Numbered from the stretch's first letter, positions 17,146 through 25,993 are shown. The stretch: 46,119 nt of DNA from Alphaproteobacteria bacterium (GCA_009781045.1 WQYW01000017.1:1-46119); one strand, 5' to 3'. A program made the numbers and translations. Notes: generated by a model not told the origin, from the sequence alone.

Positions 17146-18423
17146 ATGGGCAACCGTACCGCCAGATGGCCAGCAGCCGCATTGGCAATCCTCGCTTTCG
17201 CACTGCTCTTTGTCACCGCACCGACAGCCGCGATGGCGCAGCGTTGCGCCTCTGCGCCCTCCGACTCTGCGCCACAGGGCCAGCACTGGTATTATCGCGT
17301 CGACCGCAGCAGTGGGCGTCATTGCTGGTACCTCGCCGCCAGCGGCACCAGGGTGACACGCCACCATCGCGTCCGCCATCACAGTGTCCGCCGACACCCG
17401 GCACGGGAAGCCCATGCCGAGATCGCCTCTGCAGCCACTGAGCGCAAGGCTGCGCCGGCACCACGCAGCGTGACCGCCAGCAGCACGGACACTGCGCCGG
17501 CTCCCCTGCTGGTCTCCGAACCGGCGCCCGCTCCCGCGCCCGCGACCACGGTTGCCGAGAACACAGAGCCGGAGCCGCAGGCGAGCGACACATCGGGGAT
17601 GACCACATCCGCCGACACCCCGCCGCCCGAGGCCAGGCCCGAAAAGTCGATTTCGCTCAAAATGCTGCTGCTGGTCTTTGGCGGCGTGCTGGTCCTCGCC
17701 GGCCTTATCGGCAGCTTCGTCGCCCGCCTCGGCAGAGCCTCTTCCGACCCGCGTATCCGCCTTCAGACCGCAGGCGAGCAGCGCTGGCCGACGACGTCAG
17801 GCGCCCAGACAGCCTTGCCGCCCCACCGCAACGAAGTTCCGGCCGAAGAGGCCCCGTCGGTGGCAAAACCGGCGCGGGCAGCCGCCGCCGCACTGGCGCG
17901 TGTACGCGCCTCTACGGCTGCCGAGGACGACAGAGCCCAGGCAGCTGCAGCCCGCCCGGTGGCGCCCGGCGCGGCTGCCAGCCGCGCCTCGGAGACCGTG
18001 CGCCCGCCAGCCAGGGCCAACACCACCACGGCAGGCACCAGCACTGCCGCCTCGCGCTCCGGCAACCGGGCAACCTCGCCCTCTCCCGCGACCTTCAGAG
18101 CCCCCGCCCCGAAGAGCGCGACATCCCGCTCCCGGCCTGATTCTGCCGCTGGTGAAGCGCGCAACCCCGAGCCCGAGACCGTCGCCGCTGCTGCGACCCG
18201 CACGCCCACCCGGGCACCCCGAACAGAAACTCCCAGGACCGAAACCCGGCCGAAACCGCGGTCGACAGCAAGGTCAGCATCGGACAAGCCTGCGCCCCCG
18301 ACGCTCGACCTTGATGCCATCACGACCGTTCTGGAGCGTCTGGCGGAGCCGCAACCCCGGCCTGCTTCTGCAACTGACTCCGCAGATTATGGACAAAACC
18401 GGCGAGGCCGTGCGCGCGCTTGA
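17146..18423 (+). CDS. Exported, membrane-anchored Pro/Ala-rich protein, unknown function
   Basis: 425 residues from ATG 17146 (AGGTGAC directly upstream, signal peptide begins at once: LAILAFALLFVTAPTAAMAQRC). A conserved short block follows, PQGQHWYYRVDRSSGRHCWYLAASG (about residues 42-66), with a Cys pair that may form a disulfide. Similar secreted rhizobial proteins share this APxGQHWYYRxDRxxxRxCWYL block. Then come a Pro/Ala-rich linker, one membrane segment at about 173-195 (MLLLVFGGVLVLAGLIGSFVARL), and a long low-complexity Ala/Arg/Pro/Thr tail. The layout suggests an N-terminal periplasmic domain tied to the inner membrane with a disordered tail on the other side. Its last 104 bp overlap the gmk C-terminus on the opposite strand. 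Confidence 0.72.
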   Translation: MGNRTARWPAAALAILAFALLFVTAPTAAMAQRCASAPSDSAPQGQHWYYRVDRSSGRHCWYLAASGTRVTRHHRVRHHSVRRHPAREAHAEIASAATERKAAPAPRSVTASSTDTAPAPLLVSEPAPAPAPATTVAENTEPEPQASDTSGMTTSADTPPPEARPEKSISLKMLLLVFGGVLVLAGLIGSFVARLGRASSDPRIRLQTAGEQRWPTTSGAQTALPPHRNEVPAEEAPSVAKPARAAAAALARVRASTAAEDDRAQAAAARPVAPGAAASRASETVRPPARANTTTAGTSTAASRSGNRATSPSPATFRAPAPKSATSRSRPDSAAGEARNPEPETVAAAATRTPTRAPRTETPRTETRPKPRSTARSASDKPAPPTLDLDAITTVLERLAEPQPRPASATDSADYGQNRRGRARA

Positions 18424-19015
18424 GGCGCTCGGCTTCAAGAACCGCTGTGACCTGGGCAAATGCCGCTTCAACGTCCTGATTGATGACGATGTAATCATAT
18501 TCGGCCCAGTGGCTCATTTCGTCACTGGCGCGGCTCATGCGCATGCGGATCACCTCATCGGCGTCCTGGGCCCGCGAATGCAGACGCTCTTCGAGCGCCG
18601 CCGCTGACGGCGGCAGAATGAACACGCTGACGACGTCCGCCCCCGCCTTGTGGCGCAGCTGCTGGGTGCCCTGCCAGTCGATGTCAAACAACACATCCCG
18701 CCCCTGCGACAACGCCGCTTCCACCGGCACGCGCGGGGTGCCGTAGCTGTTGTTGAAGACCGTCGCCCATTCCAGCAACTGGTCGCTCTTCACCATCTGC
18801 TCGAAAGCCGCCTTGTCAACGAACTGATAGTCGCGCCCCTCGACCTCGCCCGGCCGCCGCATTCGCGTCGTTGCCGATACCGACATCTGCAGACCTTTGA
18901 CCCGCTCGATCAGGAGACGCGACAATGTCGTCTTGCCCGCGCCCGACGGCGACGACAGCACGAACATCAATCCACGCCTTGTCACCATGTCCGCCCACTG
19001 AGCGTCCCCCGTCAT
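18320..19015 (-). CDS. gmk: Guanylate kinase
   Basis: 231 residues, starting at ATG 19015, with GGAG about 10 nt upstream inside the end of yicC. RGLMFVLSSPSGAGKTTLSRLLIE is the P-loop, VSATTRMRRPGEVEGRDYQFVD the GMP-binding loop, and VLFDIDWQGTQQL and VFILPPSAAALEERLHSR are conserved. It phosphorylates GMP to GDP using ATP. The core kinase ends near residue 210; the remaining residues (SQLQKQAGVAAPPDAPERS) are a short tail encoded over the 3' end of the convergent exported-protein gene. yicC-gmk is a widely conserved pair, with 5 bp between them here. Confidence 0.97.
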   Translation of the reverse strand: MTGDAQWADMVTRRGLMFVLSSPSGAGKTTLSRLLIERVKGLQMSVSATTRMRRPGEVEGRDYQFVDKAAFEQMVKSDQLLEWATVFNNSYGTPRVPVEAALSQGRDVLFDIDWQGTQQLRHKAGADVVSVFILPPSAAALEERLHSRAQDADEVIRMRMSRASDEMSHWAEYDYIVINQDVEAAFAQVTAVLEAERLKRAHGLAGFVHNLRSQLQKQAGVAAPPDAPERS

Positions 19016-19020
19016 GCCAT

Positions 19021-19908
19021 CTACTCCAGATTCTGCACCTGCTCGCGGAACTGCTCGACAACCGTCTTGAGCGCCAGTCCGATATTGGTCAGTTCGATAT
19101 CGTTGGACTTCGAACAGCAGGTATTGACTTCGCGGTGGAATTCCTGCGCCAGGAAATCGAGTTTGCGGCCGATTGCCCCCCCCTTGCCGATCAGCTCGCG
19201 CCCCTGCGCGAGGTGGGCAATGATGCGGTCCAGCTCCTCACGGATATCGGTCCTTGTGGCGATGACAAGCGCTTCCTGGTTCAGCCGGTCCGGATCGAAG
19301 CGATCGGATTGTTCCATCAGGGCCGCGATCTGGTCGGCGAAGCGGGCCCGGATCGCCGCGGGGCTGCGCCCCGGGCAGTTTTCTGCCTCAAGCGCCAGTC
19401 GCTCGATCTCATCCATGCGCTGATTGAGGATCCGCCCCAGCATTTCTCCCTCGCGTGCGCGCATCTCAGCGAGTTCCCGGAGCGTCGATTCAAACAGCAG
19501 CATTGCCGCCGCCCGCGCCGCCCTGTCCTCGACTTCATCGTTTTCCGGCTCGACCACATCGACCACACCTTTGATCGACAACAGCCCGTCAATACTGGGA
19601 GCCACCGCATCAACCCGGCCCGCAAGTTCCGCTGCGATCCTGAGCACGGCGGCCAGTACATCCTCATTGATCCGCACTGTGGCGGCGGCATGGACGCGCT
19701 TGACGTTGAGACCGGCGTAGACCGTGCCACGTGACAACACCACAGTGGCGCATTTGCGGGCATGGGCCTCGACCTCCTCCCAGCCCTGCGGCAACCTCAG
19801 GCGCAGATCAAAGCCCTTGGCATTGACGGATCGCAGTTCCCATTCGAATGTGTAGGGACCGCTCGCGCCCCGCCCGCGAGCAAACCCGGTCATGGATGCC
19901 AATGCCAT
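19021..19908 (-). CDS. yicC: YicC/YloC family endoribonuclease
   Basis: 295 residues matching YicC over its whole length: MALASMTGFARGRG at the start, SVNAKGFDLRLRLP in the N-terminal domain, and the DUF1732 C-terminus (DRIIAHLAQGRELIGKGGAIGRKLDFLAQEFHREVNTCCSKSNDIELTNIGLALKTVVEQFREQVQNLE). Members of the family have been described as endoribonucleases acting on some mRNAs and small RNAs. The position directly upstream of gmk is the common arrangement. GGAGGG lies about 12 nt before ATG 19908. A 712-bp gap and a hairpin separate it from mltG upstream, so yicC-gmk may have its own promoter. Confidence 0.93.
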   Translation of the reverse strand: MALASMTGFARGRGASGPYTFEWELRSVNAKGFDLRLRLPQGWEEVEAHARKCATVVLSRGTVYAGLNVKRVHAAATVRINEDVLAAVLRIAAELAGRVDAVAPSIDGLLSIKGVVDVVEPENDEVEDRAARAAAMLLFESTLRELAEMRAREGEMLGRILNQRMDEIERLALEAENCPGRSPAAIRARFADQIAALMEQSDRFDPDRLNQEALVIATRTDIREELDRIIAHLAQGRELIGKGGAIGRKLDFLAQEFHREVNTCCSKSNDIELTNIGLALKTVVEQFREQVQNLE

Positions 19909-20621
19909 AAATAGAAACCCTCCACGAAATCTGTATCTGCCCTCGCACCTGCAAGCCGCGAGGCCGCCCCTGAACCGGCCGGCTCAAAGTCGGTCACACC
20001 GACCGGCAGGCAGAACCCTTTGTCGCGCCATCCGCAACTGCGTCGCGCAATCCAAAACAGCCGGGCTCCATTCCCTCTGGCGGCGCTGAAAGGAAACCGG
20101 GTCCCATTCCTGGACCAGGGCCGCCAGACTGCCGAACCGACATGAATTCCCGACGGCAGCGGCAACCTTCGCGTCAGCACAGCGGCAAGCGTCGTTCAGC
20201 CGCCCGGAGCGTCCGGTCATGCCTTACATCCATCCTCGAAACGATGGCTGAAAACATGCACGCGTGCAAGGGAGCAAAGGGGAAGAGCAGGAGCAGGGGA
20301 CGGGCTCCTGAACAGGGGCACAAAGCCCCGGACCGCAGGCCTTGAGCGGCGGACAGAGCAGCCGGATCCGTAAATCCATCCGCAATCCATCCACAATCCC
20401 TGGCTTGCGCTCTGCCTCCATCCGGAAATCACGCAGGGCGGATCGGCCAGGCCGGTGAAGCGCCCTGATCCGTCCAGTGCCTGGTGCCCTTTCGCCAGGC
20501 TGGCCTGGCATATCCCTGAAAACTCCCGGTCGGCTTTCAGTCCCCGGCCCGACCAGCGCCATTGTCGCCGGAACAAGGCGCAGGTCAGCCCGGGCTTTTT
20601 CGGGCTTGCCTGCGCAACCGA
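19909..20621. other. 712-bp stretch with no supportable gene
   Basis: It lies between mltG and yicC on the same strand. It contains the hairpin that follows mltG (20578-20615) and an 11-bp duplication (aatccatccgc / aatccatccac, 20373-20399 including a partial third copy). No domain-bearing frame, tRNA or clear promoter was found, although a promoter for yicC-gmk should be here. Confidence 0.4.
20578..20615 (-). terminator. Probable terminator after mltG
   Basis: A 7-bp outer stem (gcgcagg with cctgcgc) and a 6-bp inner stem (agcccg with cgggct) are separated by a 2-nt mismatch and close an 8-nt loop. The structure starts 7 bp after the mltG stop. Downstream on the minus strand the sequence is cttgttcc, a weak U-tract. 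It would separate the fab-mltG group from yicC-gmk. Confidence 0.6.
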
Positions 20622-21881
20622 TCAGAAGGTGCGCTGAGGCGGCGGCGCAGCCACGCCGGGCCGCGGTGTCAGGGGCACGGCGGCCGGCGCCGATGGTGGA
20701 GCTGCCGCCGGCGCGGTGCGTACAGCAGGGCGTCTCGGAGCCGGCCGGGGCGCGGTGGCGGCGTCCGGCGCCTCCTCGGTCTGCTCGACGGTGTCGTTCT
20801 GGTTCTGCTTTTCCATGGCGCGCAGCTTGGCGACATTCGCCTTATGCGCATCATAGGTTTCCGTGAACACATGACCGCCGGTGCCATCCGCAACGAAGAA
20901 GAGATCCTGGGTGTGGGCGGGATTGGCGGCGGCCTCCAGGGAAGCCCGGCCGGGATTGGCAATCGGCCCGGGAGGCAGGCCGTCGATCACATAGGTATTA
21001 TAGGGCGAAGGCTGGGTGATTTCGCTCTTGCGAATCGGGCGGCCCAGCGTGCCCTTGCCGCCGACCAGACCGTAAATGATGGTCGGATCCGACTGCAGCC
21101 GCATTTTCTTCCGCAGCCGGTTGACATAGACCGCCGCCACCCGGCTGCGCTCGTCCGCCCGACCGGTCTCCTTCTCGATGATTGAGGCCAGGGTCACCAG
21201 CTGTTCCTGGGTCTTGATCGGCAGGTCGGGGCTGCGCCGTTCCCACACCTCGGTCAGCGCCCGTTTATGGGCCTGCTGCATGCGCTGGAGCACCTGCTCA
21301 CGGGGCGTGCCACGGGGAAATTTATAGGTTTCAGGCAGAAGCGTGCCCTCGCGCGGCAGTTCGCGCACGGACCCGACGAAAATCGGGTTCTCGGTCAGGC
21401 GCGCCACGATCTGCTCGGAGGTCAGCCCCTCCGGCAGGGTCACCGCGTGCTGAACCACCTTGCCCTCGACGATGGTGGCGATGACCTCACGCAGCGAGGC
21501 GTTCTTATGGAAGGAATATTCGCCCGGCTTGAGATCCTGCGCCGCCCCGCGCAGATAGACCGCGATCATGAAGCGCCAGGGATCGACATTGATCACGCCT
21601 TCGGCGTTCAGGGCCTCGGCAATATCGCGCTTGCCCACCCGCGCCGGAATATTGACGATCTTGTCCTCCTGAAGCGGTCCCGGCGTGTCCATGTCGCGTT
21701 TGCCGTATTCTGCCACGCCAGCCGCCACCAGCGCGGCCACGAACAGAATGCTGATGATGGCATTGCCCACCATGACCACGGGATTGCGCGCCCGCTCCGA
21801 GCGCTTTCGGGCCGGGGGGTACTCTTCCTGCTCCCGCACAAGCTGCAGGCGAGGGGACGCATTCGGCAGGTTTTCACTCAT
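20622..21881 (-). CDS. mltG: Endolytic murein transglycosylase MltG
   Basis: 419 residues. A cytoplasmic N-terminus (about 1-35), one membrane segment (about 36-56: VMVGNAIISILFVAALVAAGV) and a periplasmic YceG domain. The domain shows LKPGEYSFHKNASLREVI, VTLPEGLTSEQIV, EGTLLPETYKFPRGT, then LVTLASIIEKETGRADERSRVAAVYVNRLRKKMRLQSDPTIIYG with the catalytic Glu at about residue 236, and SPYNTYVIDGLPPGPIANPG. MltG cuts glycan strands as they emerge and is thought to act as a terminase of peptidoglycan polymerisation. The last 50 residues are Pro/Ala-rich and dispensable-looking. It is downstream of fabF, the usual order in this class. Confidence 0.95.
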   Translation of the reverse strand: MSENLPNASPRLQLVREQEEYPPARKRSERARNPVVMVGNAIISILFVAALVAAGVAEYGKRDMDTPGPLQEDKIVNIPARVGKRDIAEALNAEGVINVDPWRFMIAVYLRGAAQDLKPGEYSFHKNASLREVIATIVEGKVVQHAVTLPEGLTSEQIVARLTENPIFVGSVRELPREGTLLPETYKFPRGTPREQVLQRMQQAHKRALTEVWERRSPDLPIKTQEQLVTLASIIEKETGRADERSRVAAVYVNRLRKKMRLQSDPTIIYGLVGGKGTLGRPIRKSEITQPSPYNTYVIDGLPPGPIANPGRASLEAAANPAHTQDLFFVADGTGGHVFTETYDAHKANVAKLRAMEKQNQNDTVEQTEEAPDAATAPRPAPRRPAVRTAPAAAPPSAPAAVPLTPRPGVAAPPPQRTF

Positions 21882-21996
21882 CTCGGCAACTTATGTCCGG
21901 GCGGTTCACGTCAGGCTGGCCGCCCGACATGCGCCGCGTGCATCACTCGGCGCACAATAAGGCAAAATGGTGAAGCTGTCTCAGCCAGACGACCAA

Positions 21997-23259
21997 TCAG
22001 GCCAAGCGTCGCAGCACCACCGAGGCATTGGTGCCACCAAAACCGAAGGAATTCGACAATACGACATTGATTTCCCGCTTGCGCGCCACCTTCGGCGCCA
22101 GGTCGATCACCGTTGTCACCGACGGGTTGTCGAGATTGAGGGTCGGTGGCGCAATATTGTCGCGCATCGCCAGAATCGAGAAAATCACCTCGACGGCACC
22201 GGCAGCCCCCAGCAGGTGCCCGACCGAGGATTTGGTTGAGGACATGGTCACCCTGGCGGCCGAATCCCCCAGCAGGCGCTCGACCGCCCCGAGTTCGATC
22301 TCGTCGCCGACCGGGGTCGAGGTGCCATGGGCATTGATATAGTCGATATCGGCCGGCGCCAGGCCGGCGCGCCGGAGCGCCGCCGACATGCTGCGAAAGG
22401 CGCCGTCGCCGTCCGGTGCCGGCGAGGTGATGTGATGGGCGTCGCCCGACATGCCGTAGCCGACGAGCTCGGCATAGATCCGGGCACCGCGGCGCTTGGC
22501 ATGCTCCAGTTCCTCCAGCACCACCACGCCGGCACCCTCGCCCATGACGAAGCCGTCGCGATTGATGTCATAGGGCCGGGAGGCTTTCTCCGGGGTGTCA
22601 TTGAACCCTGTGGACAGCGCCCGCGCGGCACAGAAACCGGCAATGCCGATGCGGCTGATCGGGGATTCGGAGCCGCCCGCCACCATCACGTCGGCGTCGC
22701 CCAGCGCAATCAGGCGGGCGCCGTCGCCGATGGCGTGGGCACCGGTCGAGCACGCCGTGACCACGGCGTGGTTGGGCCCCTTGAGGCCATGCTCGATCGA
22801 CACATAGCCCGAAGCCAGATTGATCAGCCGGCCGGGAATGAAGAAGGGCGACACCTTGCGGGGGCCGCGTTCCTTGAGCACGATGGCGGTGTCGGCGACG
22901 CCGCTGAGGCCGCCGATGCCGGAGCCGATAATGACCCCGGTGGCGCATTTGTCGGCCTCGCTCTCGGGATGCCAGCCGGCATCGTCGAGCGCCTGACCGG
23001 CCGCCGCCAGGGCAAAAATGATGAAGACGTCGACCTTGGTCTGGTCCTTGCGCTTCATCCACTGGTCGGGGTTGAAGGTGCTGGCGGAACCGTCGCCCCG
23101 CTCCACCACACCGGCGATCTGGCATGGCAGATCGGACACATCGAAGCTCTCGACGCGCCGGATCCCGCTCTCGCTGTTGAGCATACGCGTCCAGGTCGCT
23201 TCGACGCCACATCCAAGTGGCGAGACCATTCCAAGACCCGTGACAACAACCCGCCTCAT
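21997..23259 (-). CDS. fabF: 3-oxoacyl-[ACP] synthase II
   Basis: 420 residues from ATG 23259 (GGAG upstream; MRRVVVTGLGMVSPLG is the standard start, so the longer open frame is not used). The Cys-His-His site of condensing enzymes is complete: VVTACSTGAHAIGDGA (nucleophile Cys), INAHGTSTPVGDEIELGA (His) and MSSTKSSVGHLLGAAGAVE (Lys and His). FabF condenses malonyl-ACP with acyl-ACP to elongate fatty acids and is important for C16:1 to C18:1 extension. Its partner carrier acpP lies upstream, with 171 bp between them that contain a terminator-like hairpin. mltG follows after 115 bp. Confidence 0.97.
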   Translation of the reverse strand: MRRVVVTGLGMVSPLGCGVEATWTRMLNSESGIRRVESFDVSDLPCQIAGVVERGDGSASTFNPDQWMKRKDQTKVDVFIIFALAAAGQALDDAGWHPESEADKCATGVIIGSGIGGLSGVADTAIVLKERGPRKVSPFFIPGRLINLASGYVSIEHGLKGPNHAVVTACSTGAHAIGDGARLIALGDADVMVAGGSESPISRIGIAGFCAARALSTGFNDTPEKASRPYDINRDGFVMGEGAGVVVLEELEHAKRRGARIYAELVGYGMSGDAHHITSPAPDGDGAFRSMSAALRRAGLAPADIDYINAHGTSTPVGDEIELGAVERLLGDSAARVTMSSTKSSVGHLLGAAGAVEVIFSILAMRDNIAPPTLNLDNPSVTTVIDLAPKVARKREINVVLSNSFGFGGTNASVVLRRLA

Positions 23260-23290
23260 TGCAACCACTCCGATCGCCAAAATGGCATGG

Positions 23291-23328
23291 TTCTGAAAAA
23301 CAACAAACGTTCTGAAAAACAACAAACC
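23291..23328 (-). repeat. Tandem 19-bp duplication beside the acpP-fabF hairpin
   Basis: Two copies of ttctgaaaaacaacaaac plus one base lie end to end at 23291-23309 and 23310-23328. On the minus strand each reads as a T-rich tract (gttgtttttcagaa). The second copy overlaps the base of the hairpin at 23324-23360, so the duplication has doubled the U-tract on the fabF side. Confidence 0.8.
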
Positions 23329-23360
23329 GGTGGGCCGCATCAAAACGGCCCGTCCGGTTT
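23324..23360 (-). terminator. Terminator/attenuator between acpP and fabF
   Basis: Arms aaaccgg/ccggttt (7 bp) and gggccg/cggccc (6 bp), separated by a small asymmetric internal loop, close an 8-nt loop. On the minus strand the stem is followed by gttgtttttc, then a second similar tract in the 19-bp repeat. It lies 71 bp after the acpP stop. Partial termination here would make acpP mRNA more abundant than fabF mRNA, in line with the high demand for acyl carrier protein. The plus strand has no U-tract, so the direction is clear. Confidence 0.7.
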
Positions 23361-23430
23361 CAACCTCTGTCGCGATCCGGTGTCGTGCCGATCACGCAAG
23401 AGTTGCGCAGCCCAGATGAGGCTTGCGGTC

Positions 23431-23670
23431 TCAGCTCTTGGCGTTCTTCTCAAGGAACTTGACGGCATCACCAACGGTGAGAATGGTTTCCGCGGCATCG
23501 TCGGGAATTTCGCAGCCGAACTCCTCCTCGAAGGCCATCACCAATTCGACGGTATCCAGGCTGTCGGCACCGAGATCGTCGATAAAGCTTGCGCCCTCGA
23601 CCACCTTGTCGGCCTCGACATCCAGATGCTCAACCACGATCTTCTTAACCCGCTCGCCAATGTCACTCAT
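23431..23670 (-). CDS. acpP: Acyl carrier protein
   Basis: 79 residues, the standard size, with acidic composition and the phosphopantetheine attachment motif [19 protein letters not shown] (Ser in DSLD). ACP carries growing acyl chains between fatty-acid and lipid A enzymes in the cytoplasm after modification by AcpS. GAGG about 7 nt before the ATG marks the start. It is preceded by a 332-bp gap from fabG with a candidate promoter, and followed by a terminator-like hairpin, so it is likely to give an abundant short transcript as well as read-through to fabF. Confidence 0.98.
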   Translation of the reverse strand: MSDIGERVKKIVVEHLDVEADKVVEGASFIDDLGADSLDTVELVMAFEEEFGCEIPDDAAETILTVGDAVKFLEKNAKS

Positions 23671-24002
23671 CGCTAACCTCGTGTTGCTCCTTGACCCGGC
23701 TCAGGGGACGATACGAGCCGTCGTGGTCGTTAATACTGCTTCGTACGCGCCTTGAAACCGCAAGCCCGCCGCACTCCCCCGCTTTCGCGGAGTGATGCGA
23801 AAAGTCCACCGCCCAAGGCCCCCCATGCAAAGGCCCTCACGCCAATATACAGGGTTTCCTAAACCTGCAATGGCGTTCTTTGCCTGACTGTTGAAGATGG
23901 CTTATCACAGCCAGGCCGCACTGCCTACCATTCTACCGTCCCGGCTCCAAGGGTCAGGCCTGAACGCCTCCCCTCCCGGCCGGAACCGCACCTGGTCAGG
24001 CC
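23671..24002. other. 332-bp leader region of acpP
   Basis: There is no gene. It lies between fabG and acpP, both on the minus strand, and includes a candidate promoter (listed). A short imperfect stem (gctttcgcggagtgatgcgaaaag) is seen near 23780-23805. Confidence 0.4.
23842..23870 (-). promoter_or_regulatory. Candidate acpP promoter
   Basis: On the minus strand TTGCAG (23870-23865) is followed by TATATT (23849-23844) after 15 bp or by TATTGG (23847-23842) after 17 bp. It lies about 175 bp upstream of the acpP start. An internal promoter here would explain the long fabG-acpP gap. Confidence 0.35.
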
Positions 24003-24740
24003 TCAGATCATAGCCATCCCGCCATTGATGTGAAGGGTCTGGCCGGTGACATAGCCGGCCTCGGTGGAACTGAGATAGACCGCCGCCGCGGCAATATCCT
24101 CCGGCGTGCCGAGGCGCCCGGCGGGGACCCTGGTCAGGATCGTCTCCCGCTGCTTGTCGGTCAGAACATCGGTCATCGGGGTCTTGATGAAGCCCGGGGC
24201 GATACAGTTGGCAGTGACCCCGCGTTTGGCATATTCGGCACCCAGGGTCTTGATCATGCCGATCACCCCGGCCTTGGAGGCGGTATAATTGCCCTGTCCG
24301 GGATTGCCGGTCACCCCGACCACCGAAGTGATGGCGATGATGCGGCCGAATCGCCTGCGCATCATCAGCTTTGTCGCGGCCCGGGCGAGGCGGAAGGTTG
24401 CGGTCAGATTGACCCGGATGACCTCGTCCCAGTCCTCGTCACGGAGCTGAACAAACAGATTGTCGCGGGTGATCCCGGCATTGGCGACCAGAATATCGAG
24501 CTGGCCCATCTGCTGCTCGGCGGCCGGCACCAGGGCCTCGACCTCGTCGGCTTTGGACAGGTTGCAGGGCAGCACATACACACGTTCGCCAAGTGCGGAC
24601 GCCAGTTCCTGGAGCGCCTCGACCCTTGTGCCGGAAACCGCCACCGTGGCGCCACGCTCATGCAGCGCCCGCGCAATGGCATTGCCGATACCGCCACTGG
24701 CTCCGGTAATCAGGGCCTTCCTGCCCGTCAAATCAAACAT
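24003..24740 (-). CDS. fabG: 3-oxoacyl-[ACP] reductase
   Basis: 245 residues from ATG 24740 (AGGAG upstream; MFDLTGRKALITGASGGIGNAIA is the family start). The Rossmann motif TGASGGIGNAIA, the NAG motif (VANAGITRDNLFVQL), and the catalytic Ser, Tyr and Lys (ITSVVGVTGNPGQGNYTASKAGVIGM) are present, as is the C-terminal TGQTLHINGGMAMI. FabG reduces 3-oxoacyl-ACP with NADPH, the first reduction of each elongation cycle. It is separated from fabD by 13 bp and surely co-transcribed with it. Confidence 0.97.
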   Translation of the reverse strand: MFDLTGRKALITGASGGIGNAIARALHERGATVAVSGTRVEALQELASALGERVYVLPCNLSKADEVEALVPAAEQQMGQLDILVANAGITRDNLFVQLRDEDWDEVIRVNLTATFRLARAATKLMMRRRFGRIIAITSVVGVTGNPGQGNYTASKAGVIGMIKTLGAEYAKRGVTANCIAPGFIKTPMTDVLTDKQRETILTRVPAGRLGTPEDIAAAAVYLSSTEAGYVTGQTLHINGGMAMI

Positions 24741-24753
24741 CTCCTGGCTCCTC

Positions 24754-25713
24754 TCAAGCCCGTCGGGCTGCCGTAACCGCAGCAACCGCGGCGGCGATAT
24801 CATCCGGCCCGCCCACCGCTGCTCCCACCGCACCGGCAGCGATGCGCTTGACCAGGCCGGTCAGGACCTTGCCGGCGCCGATCTCGAAAAAGCACGACAC
24901 CCCCTGTGACGCCATCCACGCCACCGATTCCCGCCAGCGCACGGTGCCGGTCACCTGCTCGACCAGGCGCTGGCGGATCGCTTCCGGATCGCGGATGGCG
25001 CAGGCCAGCACGTTGGCGACCAGCGGCACCACCGGTTCCCGGATCGCCACCTGCGACAGCGCCGCTGCCATGGCCTCGGCCGCAGGCTGCATCAATGTAC
25101 AGTGGAAGGGGGCCGACACCGGCAGCAGCATGGCACGCCTGGCACCTCTGGCTCTGGCAATCTCGATGGCGCGGTCGACCGCGGCCCTGTTGCCGGAGAC
25201 CACAACCTGGCCGCCGCCATTGTCATTGGCAGCCTGGCACACCTCACTTTGAGCGGCCTCGGCGGCTACCGCCTGTACGACCTCATAATCCAGGCCGAGC
25301 AGCGCCGCCATGGCGCCGACGCCGACGGGAACCGCGGCCTGCATCGCGCGCCCGCGAATCCGCAACAGCCGCGCAGTGTCGGAAAGGCTCAGACTTCCCG
25401 CCGCCGCCAGCGCCGAATATTCCCCAAGCGAATGCCCGGCGACAAAGGCGGCATCACCGGCCACCGAAAACCCGGCTTCGGTCTCCAGCACCCGCAATGT
25501 CGCCAGCGACACCGCCATCAGCGCCGGCTGGGCGTTCTCGGTCAGCTGCAGGGTCTCGGCCGGGCCATCCCAGATGATCGCGGTCAGTTTTTCGCCGAGC
25601 GCGTCATCCACCTCGTCGAACACCGCACGCGCCACTGGAAAGGCCTCGGCCAGCGCCCTGCCCATGCCGACGGCCTGCGATCCCTGCCCCGGAAATGTGA
25701 ATGCTGCGGTCAT
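24754..25713 (-). CDS. fabD: Malonyl-CoA:ACP transacylase
   Basis: 319 residues. AFTFPGQGSQAVGMGRAL opens the domain; the active-site serine is in AGHSLGEYSALAAAGSL; QAANDNGGGQVVVSGN and LPVSAPFHCTLMQPAAEAM (catalytic His region) follow, and the end carries FFEIGAGKVLTGLVKRI. FabD moves the malonyl group from CoA to ACP to supply chain-extension units. ATG 25713 has GGAGAG just upstream. It is the first gene of the fabD-fabG-acpP-fabF-mltG group and diverges from rpsF across about 600 bp. Confidence 0.97.
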   Translation of the reverse strand: MTAAFTFPGQGSQAVGMGRALAEAFPVARAVFDEVDDALGEKLTAIIWDGPAETLQLTENAQPALMAVSLATLRVLETEAGFSVAGDAAFVAGHSLGEYSALAAAGSLSLSDTARLLRIRGRAMQAAVPVGVGAMAALLGLDYEVVQAVAAEAAQSEVCQAANDNGGGQVVVSGNRAAVDRAIEIARARGARRAMLLPVSAPFHCTLMQPAAEAMAAALSQVAIREPVVPLVANVLACAIRDPEAIRQRLVEQVTGTVRWRESVAWMASQGVSCFFEIGAGKVLTGLVKRIAAGAVGAAVGGPDDIAAAVAAVTAARRA

Positions 25714-25993
25714 TGGCTCTCCAGTTCTGCCGCGTGGCGCTTCGCTTCGCGTAACCCCGACGGCACAACGTCTGTGGTCCCCTGCAGCGCAGCTAAGACA
25801 CTGTCCCGGGCCGGGATGTCAAGCAGGCCCTGTCAAATCCCGGATGGCTCCCAATGGCCCCGGATGGCCGACAGAACCTTGCCAAAGATCGGGAAATCCG
25901 CCATAAGCGCCTTTCCGCAATTCCCGACCGGGGACTGAACGGACGGTTGTGCCCGAAAAACCGCTGGCGCTGACCATTCTCTGCCTTGCCTGC

